Both the position numbers and the translations under genes were made by a program. The notes under the pieces are model-generated. The model was not told the DNA's origin, did not search any database, and saw nothing but the letters and a program-made list of their open reading frames with translations. Shown piece after piece: positions 1-7,958 of a DNA stretch of 36,331 nt (position 1 is the stretch's first letter; every line of letters starts with the position of its first letter). This DNA comes from Bryobacterales bacterium (GTDB lineage Bacteria > Acidobacteriota > Terriglobia > Bryobacterales > Bryobacteraceae). The DNA lies in the NCBI GenBank assembly GCA_016789745.1, contig JAEUQF010000265.1, positions 1 through 36,331 of the forward strand, given 5' to 3'.

Positions 1-791
1 AATAGCTCATCGACGTTGTCGCACAGCTTGCGCTTGGGGTTCACCTTGAAGCCGAGCTTCGCCATGGTTTCGAGCGACTGCCAGTGGCTGTCGAAGTATG
101 GCTTGCCGTCTACCAGGAAGTTGTAGGCGAAGAAGTCGAGCCTGCGGGAGGCCGTGATGGAAGGCTCCAACACGCGCAGGCTGCCAGCGGCGGAGTTGCG
201 TGGGTTTACGTACTTCGGCAAGCCCTCGCGCTCGCGTTCGGTGTTGAGCGAATCGAAGTGGCGGCGCAGCATGATCACTTCGCCGCGGACTTCAAACTTC
301 GGCACATCGAAGTCGACGCGCAAGGGCAGGGCGCGGATGGTGCGGGCGTTCTCGGTGACATCCTCGCCCACTTGCCCGTCGCCGCGGGTAATGGCCAGTT
401 TCAGGCGGCCGTCTTCGTAGTGCGCGGCCATAGACAGGCCGTCCAGCTTGAGTTCGGCTACGTAGCGGTAGGGGGCGCCCTTCAGCAGATCGGCCACGCG
501 GCGATCAAAATCGCGCAACTCGCCTTCATTTAGCGCGTTATCCAGGCTGAGCATCGGCGCGCTGTGCGCCACCTTGACGAAGCCTTCTCGGGGCTTGCCG
601 CCGACGCGCTGGGTGGGCGAATCGGGGCTGGCGAACTCCGGATGCTGCGCCTCCAGTTCCTGCAGACGGCGCATGAGCGCGTCGTACTCCAAATCGCCGA
701 TTTCGGGCTGATCCAGAACGTAGTAAAGATGCTCATGACGCCGGAGTTCGGCGCGGAGATGTTCGATGGTCTCCTGAACGGAAACTGCCAT
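1..791 (-). CDS. ligA: NAD-dependent DNA ligase LigA, N-terminal part (cut by window edge)
   Basis: This gene runs off the left edge, leaving about 263 N-terminal codons read from the ATG at 791. LigA seals nicks during replication and repair using NAD+. The visible part covers the Ia domain (about residues 1-70), with the Y-Y-x-x-D pattern (HLYYVLDQPEIGDLEYD), and most of the adenylation domain. The adenylated lysine is K115 in the KLDG motif, the same number as in E. coli LigA. The segment TRGDGQVGEDVT and the later NPRNSAAGSLR match conserved nucleotide-binding motifs. The C-terminal OB, zinc-finger, HhH and BRCT domains lie outside the window. The start is only 11 bp from the start of the divergent lipid kinase gene, and both proteins begin Met-Ala. 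Identification is secure from the translated motifs. Confidence 0.96.
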   Translation of the reverse strand, partial: MAVSVQETIEHLRAELRRHEHLYYVLDQPEIGDLEYDALMRRLQELEAQHPEFASPDSPTQRVGGKPREGFVKVAHSAPMLSLDNALNEGELRDFDRRVADLLKGAPYRYVAELKLDGLSMAAHYEDGRLKLAITRGDGQVGEDVTENARTIRALPLRVDFDVPKFEVRGEVIMLRRHFDSLNTEREREGLPKYVNPRNSAAGSLRVLEPSITASRRLDFFAYNFLVDGKPYFDSHWQSLETMAKLGFKVNPKRKLCDNVDEL

Positions 792-808
792 AACCGTTTA
801 TTATGGCA
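786..808. promoter_or_regulatory. perfect 8-bp inverted repeat spanning both divergent start codons
   Basis: TGCCATAA (786-793) and TTATGGCA (801-808) are exact reverse complements separated by 7 bases. Each arm contains the start codon of one of the two divergent genes. CATAAC (789-794) for the kinase and CATAAT (805-800, minus strand) for ligA each resemble a -10 box, ending 8 bases before the opposing start codon. That spacing would fit leaderless transcripts. No convincing -35 box is seen. The symmetry is seen directly; a promoter or operator role is inference, and part of it follows from both genes starting ATGGCA. Confidence 0.4.
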
Positions 809-1786
809 AGTAGAGGCCTCTTTCCCATCCGTAAGTATTCCAACGCTCACCTGATTTATAACCCCAACGCCGGCCGGCTCAGACGTGATCCACAACTTGT
901 TCCGAATGTGGTGCGCGTGTTGGAGGCCGCCGGGCATGGCATCACGCTCCGGCCCACGAACGCGCCGCAGCATGCCACGAAACTGGCCACGGAGTGCGTG
1001 GGCGGCTGCGCGGATGTGATTCTGGCCGCCGGTGGCGACGGCACCATAAACGAAATCGTGAACGGCATGACGGGCAGTGAGATCCCGCTGGGCATTCTGC
1101 CCGTCGGCACGGCGAATGTGTTGGCAATGGAAATGGGCATCGGCAAGGACCCGGTAAAGGCCGCGGCCATGCTGGGCGATCTGGAGCCGAGGCGCATTTC
1201 GCTGGGGCTGGCGCGGAACGAGGATGGCTCGCCGCGACGCTATTTCCTGGTGATGGCCGGAGCGGGCCTGGACGCGCACATCGTGGCAAACCTGGATCAG
1301 GATATGAAGAAGAAGCTGGGCAAGGGTGCGTACTATGTGGCGGGCTTCCAATCGCTGGGGCGCAGGCTGGAGGAGTTGGAAGTGGAAGCCAACGGCAGGC
1401 GCACGCGGTGCAGTTTCGCGCTTACCAGCCAGGTGCGCAACTATGGCGGGGATCTCGAGATCGCGTTGGGTGCCAGTTTGCTCAAAAATCAATTCGAATC
1501 GGTTTTGTTTGAGAGCGCCAGCCCCTGGAAGTATTTGACTTACCTCTTCGGGGTCATCACGCGAAGGGCGGCCAAGATCGATGGTGTGACGGTGATGCCC
1601 ACCCGGCAATTGAACCTGCGTCCGGTGAACGGGGAGACCGTGCGTCTGCAATTGGACGGAGAGGACGCGGGCCTGCTGCCGGTGGCGATCGAGAAAGTGC
1701 CGCAGGCGCTGACACTCCTAATGCCACGAGCGTTTCTTCAGAAAGAGCAGGAGCGCGCGCAATGGACAACCTCACCCACTCCTTAA
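803..1786 (+). CDS. diacylglycerol/lipid kinase family protein (YegS-like)
   Basis: A 327-residue protein of the DAGK catalytic superfamily, which uses ATP to phosphorylate diacylglycerol, sphingoid or related lipids at the inner membrane face. The N-terminus has LIYNPNAGR (about residues 17-25) and the nucleotide-binding GGDGT motif at 77-81, followed by INEIVNG. The loop GILPVGTANVLA follows at about 97, and the C-terminal half resembles the YegS beta-sandwich. The length is normal for the bacterial family. The start at 803 is the only ATG ahead of the first conserved strand. The gene overlaps the next one by 25 bp, suggesting translational coupling. The exact lipid substrate cannot be told from sequence. 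Confidence 0.9.
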   Translation: MASRGLFPIRKYSNAHLIYNPNAGRLRRDPQLVPNVVRVLEAAGHGITLRPTNAPQHATKLATECVGGCADVILAAGGDGTINEIVNGMTGSEIPLGILPVGTANVLAMEMGIGKDPVKAAAMLGDLEPRRISLGLARNEDGSPRRYFLVMAGAGLDAHIVANLDQDMKKKLGKGAYYVAGFQSLGRRLEELEVEANGRRTRCSFALTSQVRNYGGDLEIALGASLLKNQFESVLFESASPWKYLTYLFGVITRRAAKIDGVTVMPTRQLNLRPVNGETVRLQLDGEDAGLLPVAIEKVPQALTLLMPRAFLQKEQERAQWTTSPTP

Positions 1787-2742
1787 CAGGCTTGATGCTG
1801 GCACGGGCCGGGCTGAACCGCGTGTCGCCGCGTGCGGCGTGGCTGCTGGTGCTGGCGTCGAACCTGCCGGACAGCGATGTGGTCACGGCCATGGGCGGTT
1901 CGCTGACCTATCTGGATCATCACCGCGGCATCACACACGGGCTGGCAATGGCGCCCGTGGTGGGCTTGGCCGCGGCGGGCATTGTCCGGCTATTCGGACC
2001 ATTGCCCATGCTTCGCGCGACGCTGGTGGCAACCGTTGGCGTGATCTTGCACCTGCTGATGGATTGGACCAACACGTATGGCATTCGCCTGCTGCTGCCG
2101 TTTTCCAACGAGTGGCTGCGGCTGGACATGACGAACGTCGTCGATGTATGGATTTGGGCGTTACTGCTGCTGGGCGTGGGCGCGCCGTTCTTATCAGGCC
2201 TGGTGAGTGGGGAGATCGGCGGGAAGCGCAGCAGCGGGCGAGGCATGGCGGTCACGGTGCTGGTGCTGCTGTTGGGGTATGAGGTGTGGCGCTTCACCCT
2301 TCATGAGCAGGCCGTGGCGGCCGTGAGCGCACATATCTATGAAGGCGGTGTGCCCCGCCGTGTGGAGGCCTATCCCAACTTCCTCAATCCGTGGGAGTGG
2401 GTGACTGTGGCCGAGACGGCAGAGGTGACGGTCCTGCAACGCATCAATCTGCTGGAACGCTACGATCCACGCGGGGGTGCGGTGCTGTATCCGCCGGCGA
2501 ATACGAAGGCTATCCAGGCCGCCCAAGGCACGGACACACTGCAGCGGTACCTCCGGTTCAACCCGCATCCGTTGTGGCGCATTACGCCGGCTCCGGAGCC
2601 AGAGGGGGCCATTCGCGTACGGGCCACGGACTTGCGGTTTGCCGATCCGGAGGAACCGCGATTCAACGCCTGGGCGGTATTGGATCCAGCGGGCCGCGTG
2701 GTGGAGGAGCAGTTCACCTTTGGGCGGGTGAAGCCGCGTTAG
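1762..2742 (+). CDS. membrane-bound metal-dependent hydrolase, YdjM/DUF457 family
   Basis: The 326-residue product begins with the DUF457/YdjM signature: MDNLTHSLTGLML, then an NLPDSD segment near residue 35 and DHHRGITHG at about 53-61. These His/Asp residues are the presumed metal ligands. Several hydrophobic segments lie in the first 180 residues (about 65-85, 90-110, 130-150 and 165-180), followed by a soluble C-terminal region of about 140 residues. Family members are integral membrane proteins annotated as metal-dependent hydrolases without a settled substrate; E. coli YdjM is a LexA-regulated relative. The gene overlaps the lipid kinase by 25 bp and is likely in one transcript with it. 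Confidence 0.85.
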   Translation: MDNLTHSLTGLMLARAGLNRVSPRAAWLLVLASNLPDSDVVTAMGGSLTYLDHHRGITHGLAMAPVVGLAAAGIVRLFGPLPMLRATLVATVGVILHLLMDWTNTYGIRLLLPFSNEWLRLDMTNVVDVWIWALLLLGVGAPFLSGLVSGEIGGKRSSGRGMAVTVLVLLLGYEVWRFTLHEQAVAAVSAHIYEGGVPRRVEAYPNFLNPWEWVTVAETAEVTVLQRINLLERYDPRGGAVLYPPANTKAIQAAQGTDTLQRYLRFNPHPLWRITPAPEPEGAIRVRATDLRFADPEEPRFNAWAVLDPAGRVVEEQFTFGRVKPR

Positions 2743-2763
2743 CATTGGGGAATGGAATATCCC

Positions 2764-4170
2764 ATGCGGATTGCGGGCGAGGCCGTGACCTCCTCGCGGA
2801 AGCAGCAAGTCGCGCTTCCTTTTGATGGCTCCCCGGTGGGTACCATCTTCCAGGCCACCGCCGAACAGGTGGATGCGGCCGTAGCCGCGGCTAAAGCGGC
2901 CGCGCCCATCATGCGCGAGATGCCCGCCTTTGAACGCGCCGCGATCTTGCGCAAGGCCCACGAGAAGCTGATGAGCCGCCTCGATGAGTTCGGCAAGGCC
3001 ATCAGCTCCGAATCCGGTAAGCCGATTAAGGAAGGCCGGCTGGAGGCAGACCGCGCGGCATGGACGCTGCTGTTTTCCGCCGAAGAAGCGAATCGCCTCT
3101 GCGGGGAAGTAGTGCCGATGGAGGCATCGCCGGCGGGCAAGGGACACATGGCCATGACGGTGCGCGAACCGCTGGGTGTCATTGCCGCCATTACGCCCTT
3201 CAACTTTCCGCTGAACCTCTCCATGCACAAGATCGGGCCCGCCATTGCGGGCGGCAACACGGTTGTCCATAAGCCGGCCTCGTCCACGCCCATCAGCGGG
3301 ATTCTGCTGGCCGAGTTGCTTGCTGAGTGCGGGTTGCCCAAGGGCGCGTTGAACGTGATCACGGGACCTGGCGGATCTATTGGCGAACAGCTTGTCTTCC
3401 ACAAGGACGTCGCGATGGTGACCTTCACTGGTTCGGTGGAAGTCGGGCTGCGGCTGCGCAATCTGGCGGGCATGAAGCGCGTCACGCTGGAATTGGGCAA
3501 TAACGCCGCGGTGATTGTGGAAGACGACGCCAACCTGGATGAGGCGGTGCCGCGCTGTGTGGCGGGCGCCTTCGCACATTCCGGGCAGGTGTGTATCTCG
3601 GTGCAGCGTATCTTCGTGCAGGAGCGGATCCGTGCGGCGTTCGTCGAGCGCATGGTGGAACATACGAAGAAGTTGAGGGTGGGCCATCCGCATGAGGCTT
3701 CCACGGACATCAGTTCGCTGATCACGGAGAAAGAAGCGCAGCGCGTGGAAAGCTGGATTGGCGAGGCTTTGGAGCACGGCGCGAAGCTGATGACCGGCGG
3801 CAAGCGCACCCGCGCCACCATGGAGCCCGCCGTGTTGACCGATGTGCCGGCCAACGTGCAACTGGCGTGCCGCGAAGCCTTCGGGCCGGTAGCGTTCGTG
3901 AATAGCTACAGCACCTTGGACGATGCCATCGCGAAGGTGAATGATTCCGATTACGGGTTGCAGGCCGGCATCTACACGCGGGATATTCAGAAGGCCTTCC
4001 AGACGGCGCGCAAGGTACACGTAGGCGGATTCATGATCAATGAGATCCCGCAATACCGCGTGGATCACATGCCCTATGGCGGCGTGAAAATGAGCGGCGT
4101 GGGGCGCGAAGGCCCCAAGTACGCCGTGGAAGAGATGACCGAGCCGAAGCTGATCTGCTGGAAGGTGTAA
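2764..4170 (+). CDS. NAD(P)-dependent aldehyde dehydrogenase
   Basis: A member of the aldehyde dehydrogenase superfamily, oxidising an aldehyde to the acid with NAD(P)+. With the start at 2764, the oxyanion asparagine is N147 (ITPFNFPLN), the general base is E243 (LELG) and the nucleophile is C277 (SGQVCIS). FTGSVEVG is the Rossmann-loop signature. The segment after the base reads LELGNNAA rather than the usual LELGGK/S. An upstream ATG at 2752 is possible, but GGGG lies only 1 base before it. Starting at 2764 gives a GGGGAA at 11-base spacing and the N-terminus MRIAGEAV, which looks like the family's first beta-strand. Length is about 468 residues, normal. It is followed 6 bp later by an SDR, so both may act in one small-molecule oxidation route. 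The substrate is unknown. Confidence 0.92.
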   Translation: MRIAGEAVTSSRKQQVALPFDGSPVGTIFQATAEQVDAAVAAAKAAAPIMREMPAFERAAILRKAHEKLMSRLDEFGKAISSESGKPIKEGRLEADRAAWTLLFSAEEANRLCGEVVPMEASPAGKGHMAMTVREPLGVIAAITPFNFPLNLSMHKIGPAIAGGNTVVHKPASSTPISGILLAELLAECGLPKGALNVITGPGGSIGEQLVFHKDVAMVTFTGSVEVGLRLRNLAGMKRVTLELGNNAAVIVEDDANLDEAVPRCVAGAFAHSGQVCISVQRIFVQERIRAAFVERMVEHTKKLRVGHPHEASTDISSLITEKEAQRVESWIGEALEHGAKLMTGGKRTRATMEPAVLTDVPANVQLACREAFGPVAFVNSYSTLDDAIAKVNDSDYGLQAGIYTRDIQKAFQTARKVHVGGFMINEIPQYRVDHMPYGGVKMSGVGREGPKYAVEEMTEPKLICWKV

Positions 4171-4176
4171 CGGCAC

Positions 4177-4926
4177 ATGCAGCGTGTGTTGATCACGGGC
4201 GGTGCCTCGGGCATCGGGTTGGCGACGGCGAAGTGGTTTGCCGATCGCCGCGCACAACTAGCCGTGGGCTATTTCGAGGAACGGCACCGCGTGGAGGCGG
4301 CGCCACTGTTGCCGGCGGGCACGCTGTTCCTCAAGGCCGACCTTCGTAAGCCGGAGGAAATCGCCGCGATGGTGTCTGCGGCGCTGTCCGGCTTAGGTGG
4401 CATCGATGTGCTGGTGAACAGCGCCAGCATGACCGGCAAGCCCGCCGTGGCGCCGTTTCTGGAATGCTCGCTACAGCAGATGGACGACATCCTCGACACC
4501 AACCTGCGCGGCACCATGCTGGTGTCACAGGCAGTGGCGCGCGCGATGGTGGCGGCGGGACAGGGCGGCAGCATCATCCACGTGGCATCTGTCGGCGCGC
4601 TGGCGGGGCAGGAACAGGCCGCGGCATATTGCGCGTCAAAGGCCGGGCAGGTGGCGCTGGCCCAGGTGATGGCCTTGGAACTGGCGCCCTACGGCATTCG
4701 GGTGAATTGCGTGTCGCCGGGCGATATCCACACACAGACGAACGCCGGCATCGTGGATGATTTGAAGACCTCCGGGGCCACCGCCAAGTACCTGCGTGTG
4801 ACGCCGCTGGGGCGGCGTGGACGGCCGGAGGAGATTGCGGCGATGATCGGGTTTCTCGCTTCCCCGGAAGCTTCCTTCGCTACCGGCAGCAACTTCGTCG
4901 TAGACGGCGGCTTTCTGAGCTACTGA
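4177..4926 (+). CDS. SDR family oxidoreductase
   Basis: A classical short-chain dehydrogenase of 249 residues. The cofactor loop TGGASGIG is at 7-14, and the catalytic set is S138, Y151 and K155 (YCASK), with the normal 13-residue Ser-Tyr spacing. The usual NNAG motif is replaced by NSAS at 81-84, a tolerated variant. The C-terminal FVVDGGFLSY is typical of the 3-oxoacyl-ACP reductase/glucose dehydrogenase type. The N-terminus is a few residues shorter than usual, but no upstream in-frame start fits better. It lies 6 bp after the aldehyde dehydrogenase and 6 bp before the HExxH gene, so it is probably co-transcribed. The substrate is not predictable. Confidence 0.92.
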   Translation: MQRVLITGGASGIGLATAKWFADRRAQLAVGYFEERHRVEAAPLLPAGTLFLKADLRKPEEIAAMVSAALSGLGGIDVLVNSASMTGKPAVAPFLECSLQQMDDILDTNLRGTMLVSQAVARAMVAAGQGGSIIHVASVGALAGQEQAAAYCASKAGQVALAQVMALELAPYGIRVNCVSPGDIHTQTNAGIVDDLKTSGATAKYLRVTPLGRRGRPEEIAAMIGFLASPEASFATGSNFVVDGGFLSY

Positions 4927-4932
4927 CGCGCT

Positions 4933-5472
4933 ATGCGAGTTCATCCCACGCTGGCGCACGTTACGGCCGCGGCGCTCACCCCGGCGATTGCCGCCTATAT
5001 TCGCTGGCAGCGCAACGCTCTGGTGGTACAGGCGGGCGCACTCGATCGCGAGTCGCAGCGGCGATTGGCGCTTTACTTTTCGGCCGAAGCCCTGAGTGAA
5101 GTGCGGGTAGCGATGACCGACGGCGATGTGGTGCCGGACTTGCCGTTTTCCGGCGCCCTCCGGCGTGTAGGCATTTCGTATCCCTGCACGTCGGCGCTGG
5201 CAGGCATCACGCTGGAAGATGTCATCGCCATGAAGCCGAGCCTGCCCGGCTACGTGCTGTTTCACGAACTGGTGCACGTGGTGCAGTTTCGTCTGTTGGG
5301 TGTCGGCCGCTTCAGCTTCCTCTATGCACGCGGTCTGCTGGCAACCGGCGCCTACGAACGCATTCCGCTGGAGGTGTGCGCATATGAGCTGGAGGAGCGC
5401 TTTCAGTGCTCCGGTGAGCCCTTTTCTGTCGAAGCCGAAGTGCTGGCGTGGCACCGGGACGGCCGCTTCTAG
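4933..5472 (+). CDS. small HExxH-containing protein, putative zinc metallopeptidase-like
   Basis: A 179-residue protein I do not recognise by name. The main feature is HELVHVVQF at H111-E112-H115, the zincin HExxH pattern. An acidic helix about 35 residues later (EVCAYELEERF) could give the third metal ligand. This arrangement recalls DUF4157-like minimal metallopeptidase domains. The N-terminal 30 residues are mildly hydrophobic, but there is no convincing signal peptide. It sits 6 bp after the SDR, likely as the last gene of the operon. Its stop overlaps the stop of the convergent creatininase gene within the palindrome CTAG (5469-5472). Activity is unproven; the residues are seen, the function is inferred. 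Confidence 0.7.
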   Translation: MRVHPTLAHVTAAALTPAIAAYIRWQRNALVVQAGALDRESQRRLALYFSAEALSEVRVAMTDGDVVPDLPFSGALRRVGISYPCTSALAGITLEDVIAMKPSLPGYVLFHELVHVVQFRLLGVGRFSFLYARGLLATGAYERIPLEVCAYELEERFQCSGEPFSVEAEVLAWHRDGRF

Positions 5473-6218
5473 CTCGCCGTTTCGTAGAAACTGACGAAGG
5501 CGTCGGCCACCGCGCCGGCAATCGCCTCAAAGAAGCGCTTTCCGTTCTCCGCCGTCGCCTGGTCCGGGCTGTCCGTGTAGCCGTCAATCGACTTCCAGAA
5601 GCCATGCAATTCCGCGCGCCAGTTGGCCACACGGATGACCGGGCTGTCACCGATGTTGTCGCGATGCGGCAGCGGCCCGGGCGTCAGGTCGGGACGCAGG
5701 TTGAGCATCATCGACGTTTCAAAGTCTCCGGCATGGCCGGGCAGGCGTCGGCCCTTGTGGCCATCCACCGCCAGCAGCGCTTCCCACGCAATCGCCCAGT
5801 AGGAAGCCGCCGCCACATGGATCTCGCGCTTCAGCACCGTGTCGCGCGCGGCCAGTTCCATCAGTTCGTGATTGCCTCCATGGCCATTCAGAACGAACAC
5901 GCGGCGGAAGCCATCGGTGGCCAGCGATTGCAGCAGGTCGCAGAGCACGCGGTAGTAGGTTTCGCTGGTCAGCGAAAGTGTGCCGCCGAACAGCAAGTGA
6001 TGGTCGGAACTGCCGAAGGGCAGTGCGGGCGTCACCAGAACCGGAATGCGTCCGGAGGCGCGGAGGGCAGCCTCTTCGGCCACCGCGGTAATGGTGAAGA
6101 AATCGGTCCCGGTGGCCAGATGCGGGCCGTGCTGCTCGGTGGCGCCGATGGGCAGAATCACCAGGTGGTCATTGGCGGCGCGTAGTTGCTCGCGGTTGAG
6201 TTCAGCGAATCGCTTCAT
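5469..6218 (-). CDS. creatininase / creatinine amidohydrolase family protein
   Basis: Read from the ATG at 6218 (MKRFAELNREQL) this is a 249-residue creatininase-family protein, usual length about 240-260. The metal-binding signature is IGATEQHGPHLATGTD, with E28, H30 and D39 as likely ligands. NGHGGN follows at about 112-117 and GDFETS further on. Family members hydrolyse cyclic amides or formamide-type bonds; examples are creatininase, the FAPy hydrolase ArfB, and MftE, which cleaves a mycofactocin peptide. No mycofactocin genes are visible here. The next gene, divergent across 68 bp, is a dimethylformamidase-like protein, so a shared role in amide catabolism is possible but not shown. Confidence 0.88.
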   Translation of the reverse strand: MKRFAELNREQLRAANDHLVILPIGATEQHGPHLATGTDFFTITAVAEEAALRASGRIPVLVTPALPFGSSDHHLLFGGTLSLTSETYYRVLCDLLQSLATDGFRRVFVLNGHGGNHELMELAARDTVLKREIHVAAASYWAIAWEALLAVDGHKGRRLPGHAGDFETSMMLNLRPDLTPGPLPHRDNIGDSPVIRVANWRAELHGFWKSIDGYTDSPDQATAENGKRFFEAIAGAVADAFVSFYETAS

Positions 6219-6228
6219 GAATGTCCCA

Positions 6229-6277
6229 GCATACTGCACAGGCCGCTGCCCGGGCATGCGTTTGCTGTGGCATACTG
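6229..6277. promoter_or_regulatory. divergent intergenic region with two GCATACTG direct repeats
   Basis: GCATACTG occurs at 6229-6236 and again at 6270-6277, 41 bp apart, about four helical turns. The downstream copy is part of TGGCATACT, an extended -10-like sequence about 10 bases before the ATG at 6287. The upstream copy, read on the minus strand, gives TATGCT 9 bases before the creatininase ATG. The repeats are seen directly. A promoter or operator role is inference, and no clear -35 boxes are present. Confidence 0.35.
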
Positions 6278-6286
6278 TGAACCTCC

Positions 6287-7900
6287 ATGAAGCCGCTAGC
6301 CTATGTCAGCGATGAATCCTACGTCGCGATTCCGGAAGTTTTAGCAGAGTTTGAGTCGCTTTCCACCGGTGAAGTCACGCTGCTGCGTTCGTCGCCCCGA
6401 GGCGTCTTCTATGGCGACCTGCCGCGCGGCGCGTACCGTGTCACGCTGGCAAAGGCCGGCTATGGATCGAAGGCTTCCACGGTGGCGTTGGGCGGTGAGC
6501 CGCCGCAGTTCCGGCTGATGTCCGATACCGTGTACGGCTACATGTATCCCAAGTGGGCCAAGGCCGGCGAGATCTGCGAATACCGCGTGCATGCCGTCGA
6601 GGCTTATCAGCTCACCCTGTGGCGTTACGGCCTGCGCAAGGAGTACGTGGCGATGATCGGCTGGGTGGACGAACACGGGCCGCAGGCCAATCGACAGATC
6701 CTGCCCGATGGCGACTTTGTATCCGGCGGCGTGCGGTGGAACCAGAACGGCTATCCGGCGGCGCCGGTCATCACGGCTCCGGAACGCAGCGGGCTGTACT
6801 ATCTGTGGGCGCGGACGCCGTCCGGCAAGTCCTTCTCCTGGCCATGGGTAGTGGCCCCCCGGACGCCGCAGGCGCCGATTGCCGTGGTGGCCTCCACCAA
6901 CACCTGGAATGCCTATAACAACTTCGGCGGCCGCAGCAATTACATCAACGCCGCGGGTTTGCCGGAGAAGCCAACGGTCAACGCACGCCAGGACCTGGAC
7001 CGCTACTACCCCACCACGCCGTTCAGCACCTGGAACCATCGCGACGAAGAGTTCCTGCCACTGTCGTTCGACCGGCCGGAACCCAACAACCACATCTTCG
7101 ATAACCCGGAGGTGACCGAGCCGGTGCAGGGCCGCACGCAATGCGGGCAGGCACCTGGCGAGTGGCGCTTATACGGTTGGCTGGAGCGCGAAGGCTTCTC
7201 CTATGACCTGTACGCCGAGGCGCATATCCATGACGGATCCCTGGACTTGGATGCCTACAAGATCCTCATCATCGCCGTGCATCCGGAGTACTGGACTCGT
7301 GAGATGTACCTGCGCGTGAAGAAGTGGGTCTTCGAGCGCGGCGGACGGCTCATGTACCTGGGCGGCAACGGGCTGAACTGCGAAGTGATCTTCAACGCAG
7401 ACGGCAGTATGACATGCCTGTCGAGCCTGCGGAGCCGCCATGGCGAACTCGGAGGCTGGAACGAGGATGGCACGGTGGAGTACGAAAGCCGCATGCATCG
7501 CACGCTGGAAAGCGAGGCGAACCTGCTGGGCGTCGTCTGTACCCACACGGGGATCATGACATCGGCGCCGTACAAGGTGATCGACGCCAGCCACTGGATC
7601 TTTGAAGCCACCGGCCTGCGCAACGGCGATCTGTTCGGAGAAAATACGCTGCATGAGCGGGTGCCGGGCGGCGCCTCGGGCCATGAGACCGACAAGATCA
7701 GCGCCTCGTCTCCAGCCAATACGGTGCTGCTGGCCAAGGGTACCAATCCGGATGAGGGCGGGGCGGAGATTGTGGTGCATGAGCCGGGCAATGGGGCGGC
7801 GGTGTTTTCCGTCGGCTCCATCACGTGGGTGTCGGCGCTGTTCTGCGATGCGGCCGTGGCCGGTATCACGCGGAACGTGCTGCGCCGGTTTCTGGCCTGA
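6287..7900 (+). CDS. N,N-dimethylformamidase beta subunit-like protein
   Basis: A 537-residue protein matching the large-subunit family of N,N-dimethylformamidase, an iron amidohydrolase that splits dimethylformamide to dimethylamine and formate. Residues 1-75 form a small beta domain, with an LPRGAYRVTLAKAGYGSKA segment. The rest is the large C-terminal family domain: a jelly-roll-like part (about 80-190), then a glutamine-amidotransferase-like part with NTWNAYNNFGG near 205, DLYAEAHIHDG near 305 and GGRLMYLGGNGLN near 350. No signal peptide is seen. No gene for the small subunit is adjacent, so this may be a stand-alone relative with another substrate. Family assignment is good; substrate is not. 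Confidence 0.8.
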   Translation: MKPLAYVSDESYVAIPEVLAEFESLSTGEVTLLRSSPRGVFYGDLPRGAYRVTLAKAGYGSKASTVALGGEPPQFRLMSDTVYGYMYPKWAKAGEICEYRVHAVEAYQLTLWRYGLRKEYVAMIGWVDEHGPQANRQILPDGDFVSGGVRWNQNGYPAAPVITAPERSGLYYLWARTPSGKSFSWPWVVAPRTPQAPIAVVASTNTWNAYNNFGGRSNYINAAGLPEKPTVNARQDLDRYYPTTPFSTWNHRDEEFLPLSFDRPEPNNHIFDNPEVTEPVQGRTQCGQAPGEWRLYGWLEREGFSYDLYAEAHIHDGSLDLDAYKILIIAVHPEYWTREMYLRVKKWVFERGGRLMYLGGNGLNCEVIFNADGSMTCLSSLRSRHGELGGWNEDGTVEYESRMHRTLESEANLLGVVCTHTGIMTSAPYKVIDASHWIFEATGLRNGDLFGENTLHERVPGGASGHETDKISASSPANTVLLAKGTNPDEGGAEIVVHEPGNGAAVFSVGSITWVSALFCDAAVAGITRNVLRRFLA

Positions 7901-7958
7901 GATGGCCTGAAAAACGGCACGCCGCGTGCACGGCAAATCGGCGGAGGTGCGCGGAGTC

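Noticed and set aside
530..1651. Long minus-strand open frame of 373 codons across the ligA start and lipid kinase gene
   Set aside because: Its translation is Arg/Pro/His-rich without motifs, and it is antisense to a clear lipid kinase and out of frame with ligA.
2194..4257. 687-codon minus-strand open frame opposite the DUF457 and aldehyde dehydrogenase genes
   Set aside because: High GC leaves few stops; the plus strand encodes complete catalytic motifs, whereas this frame has none.
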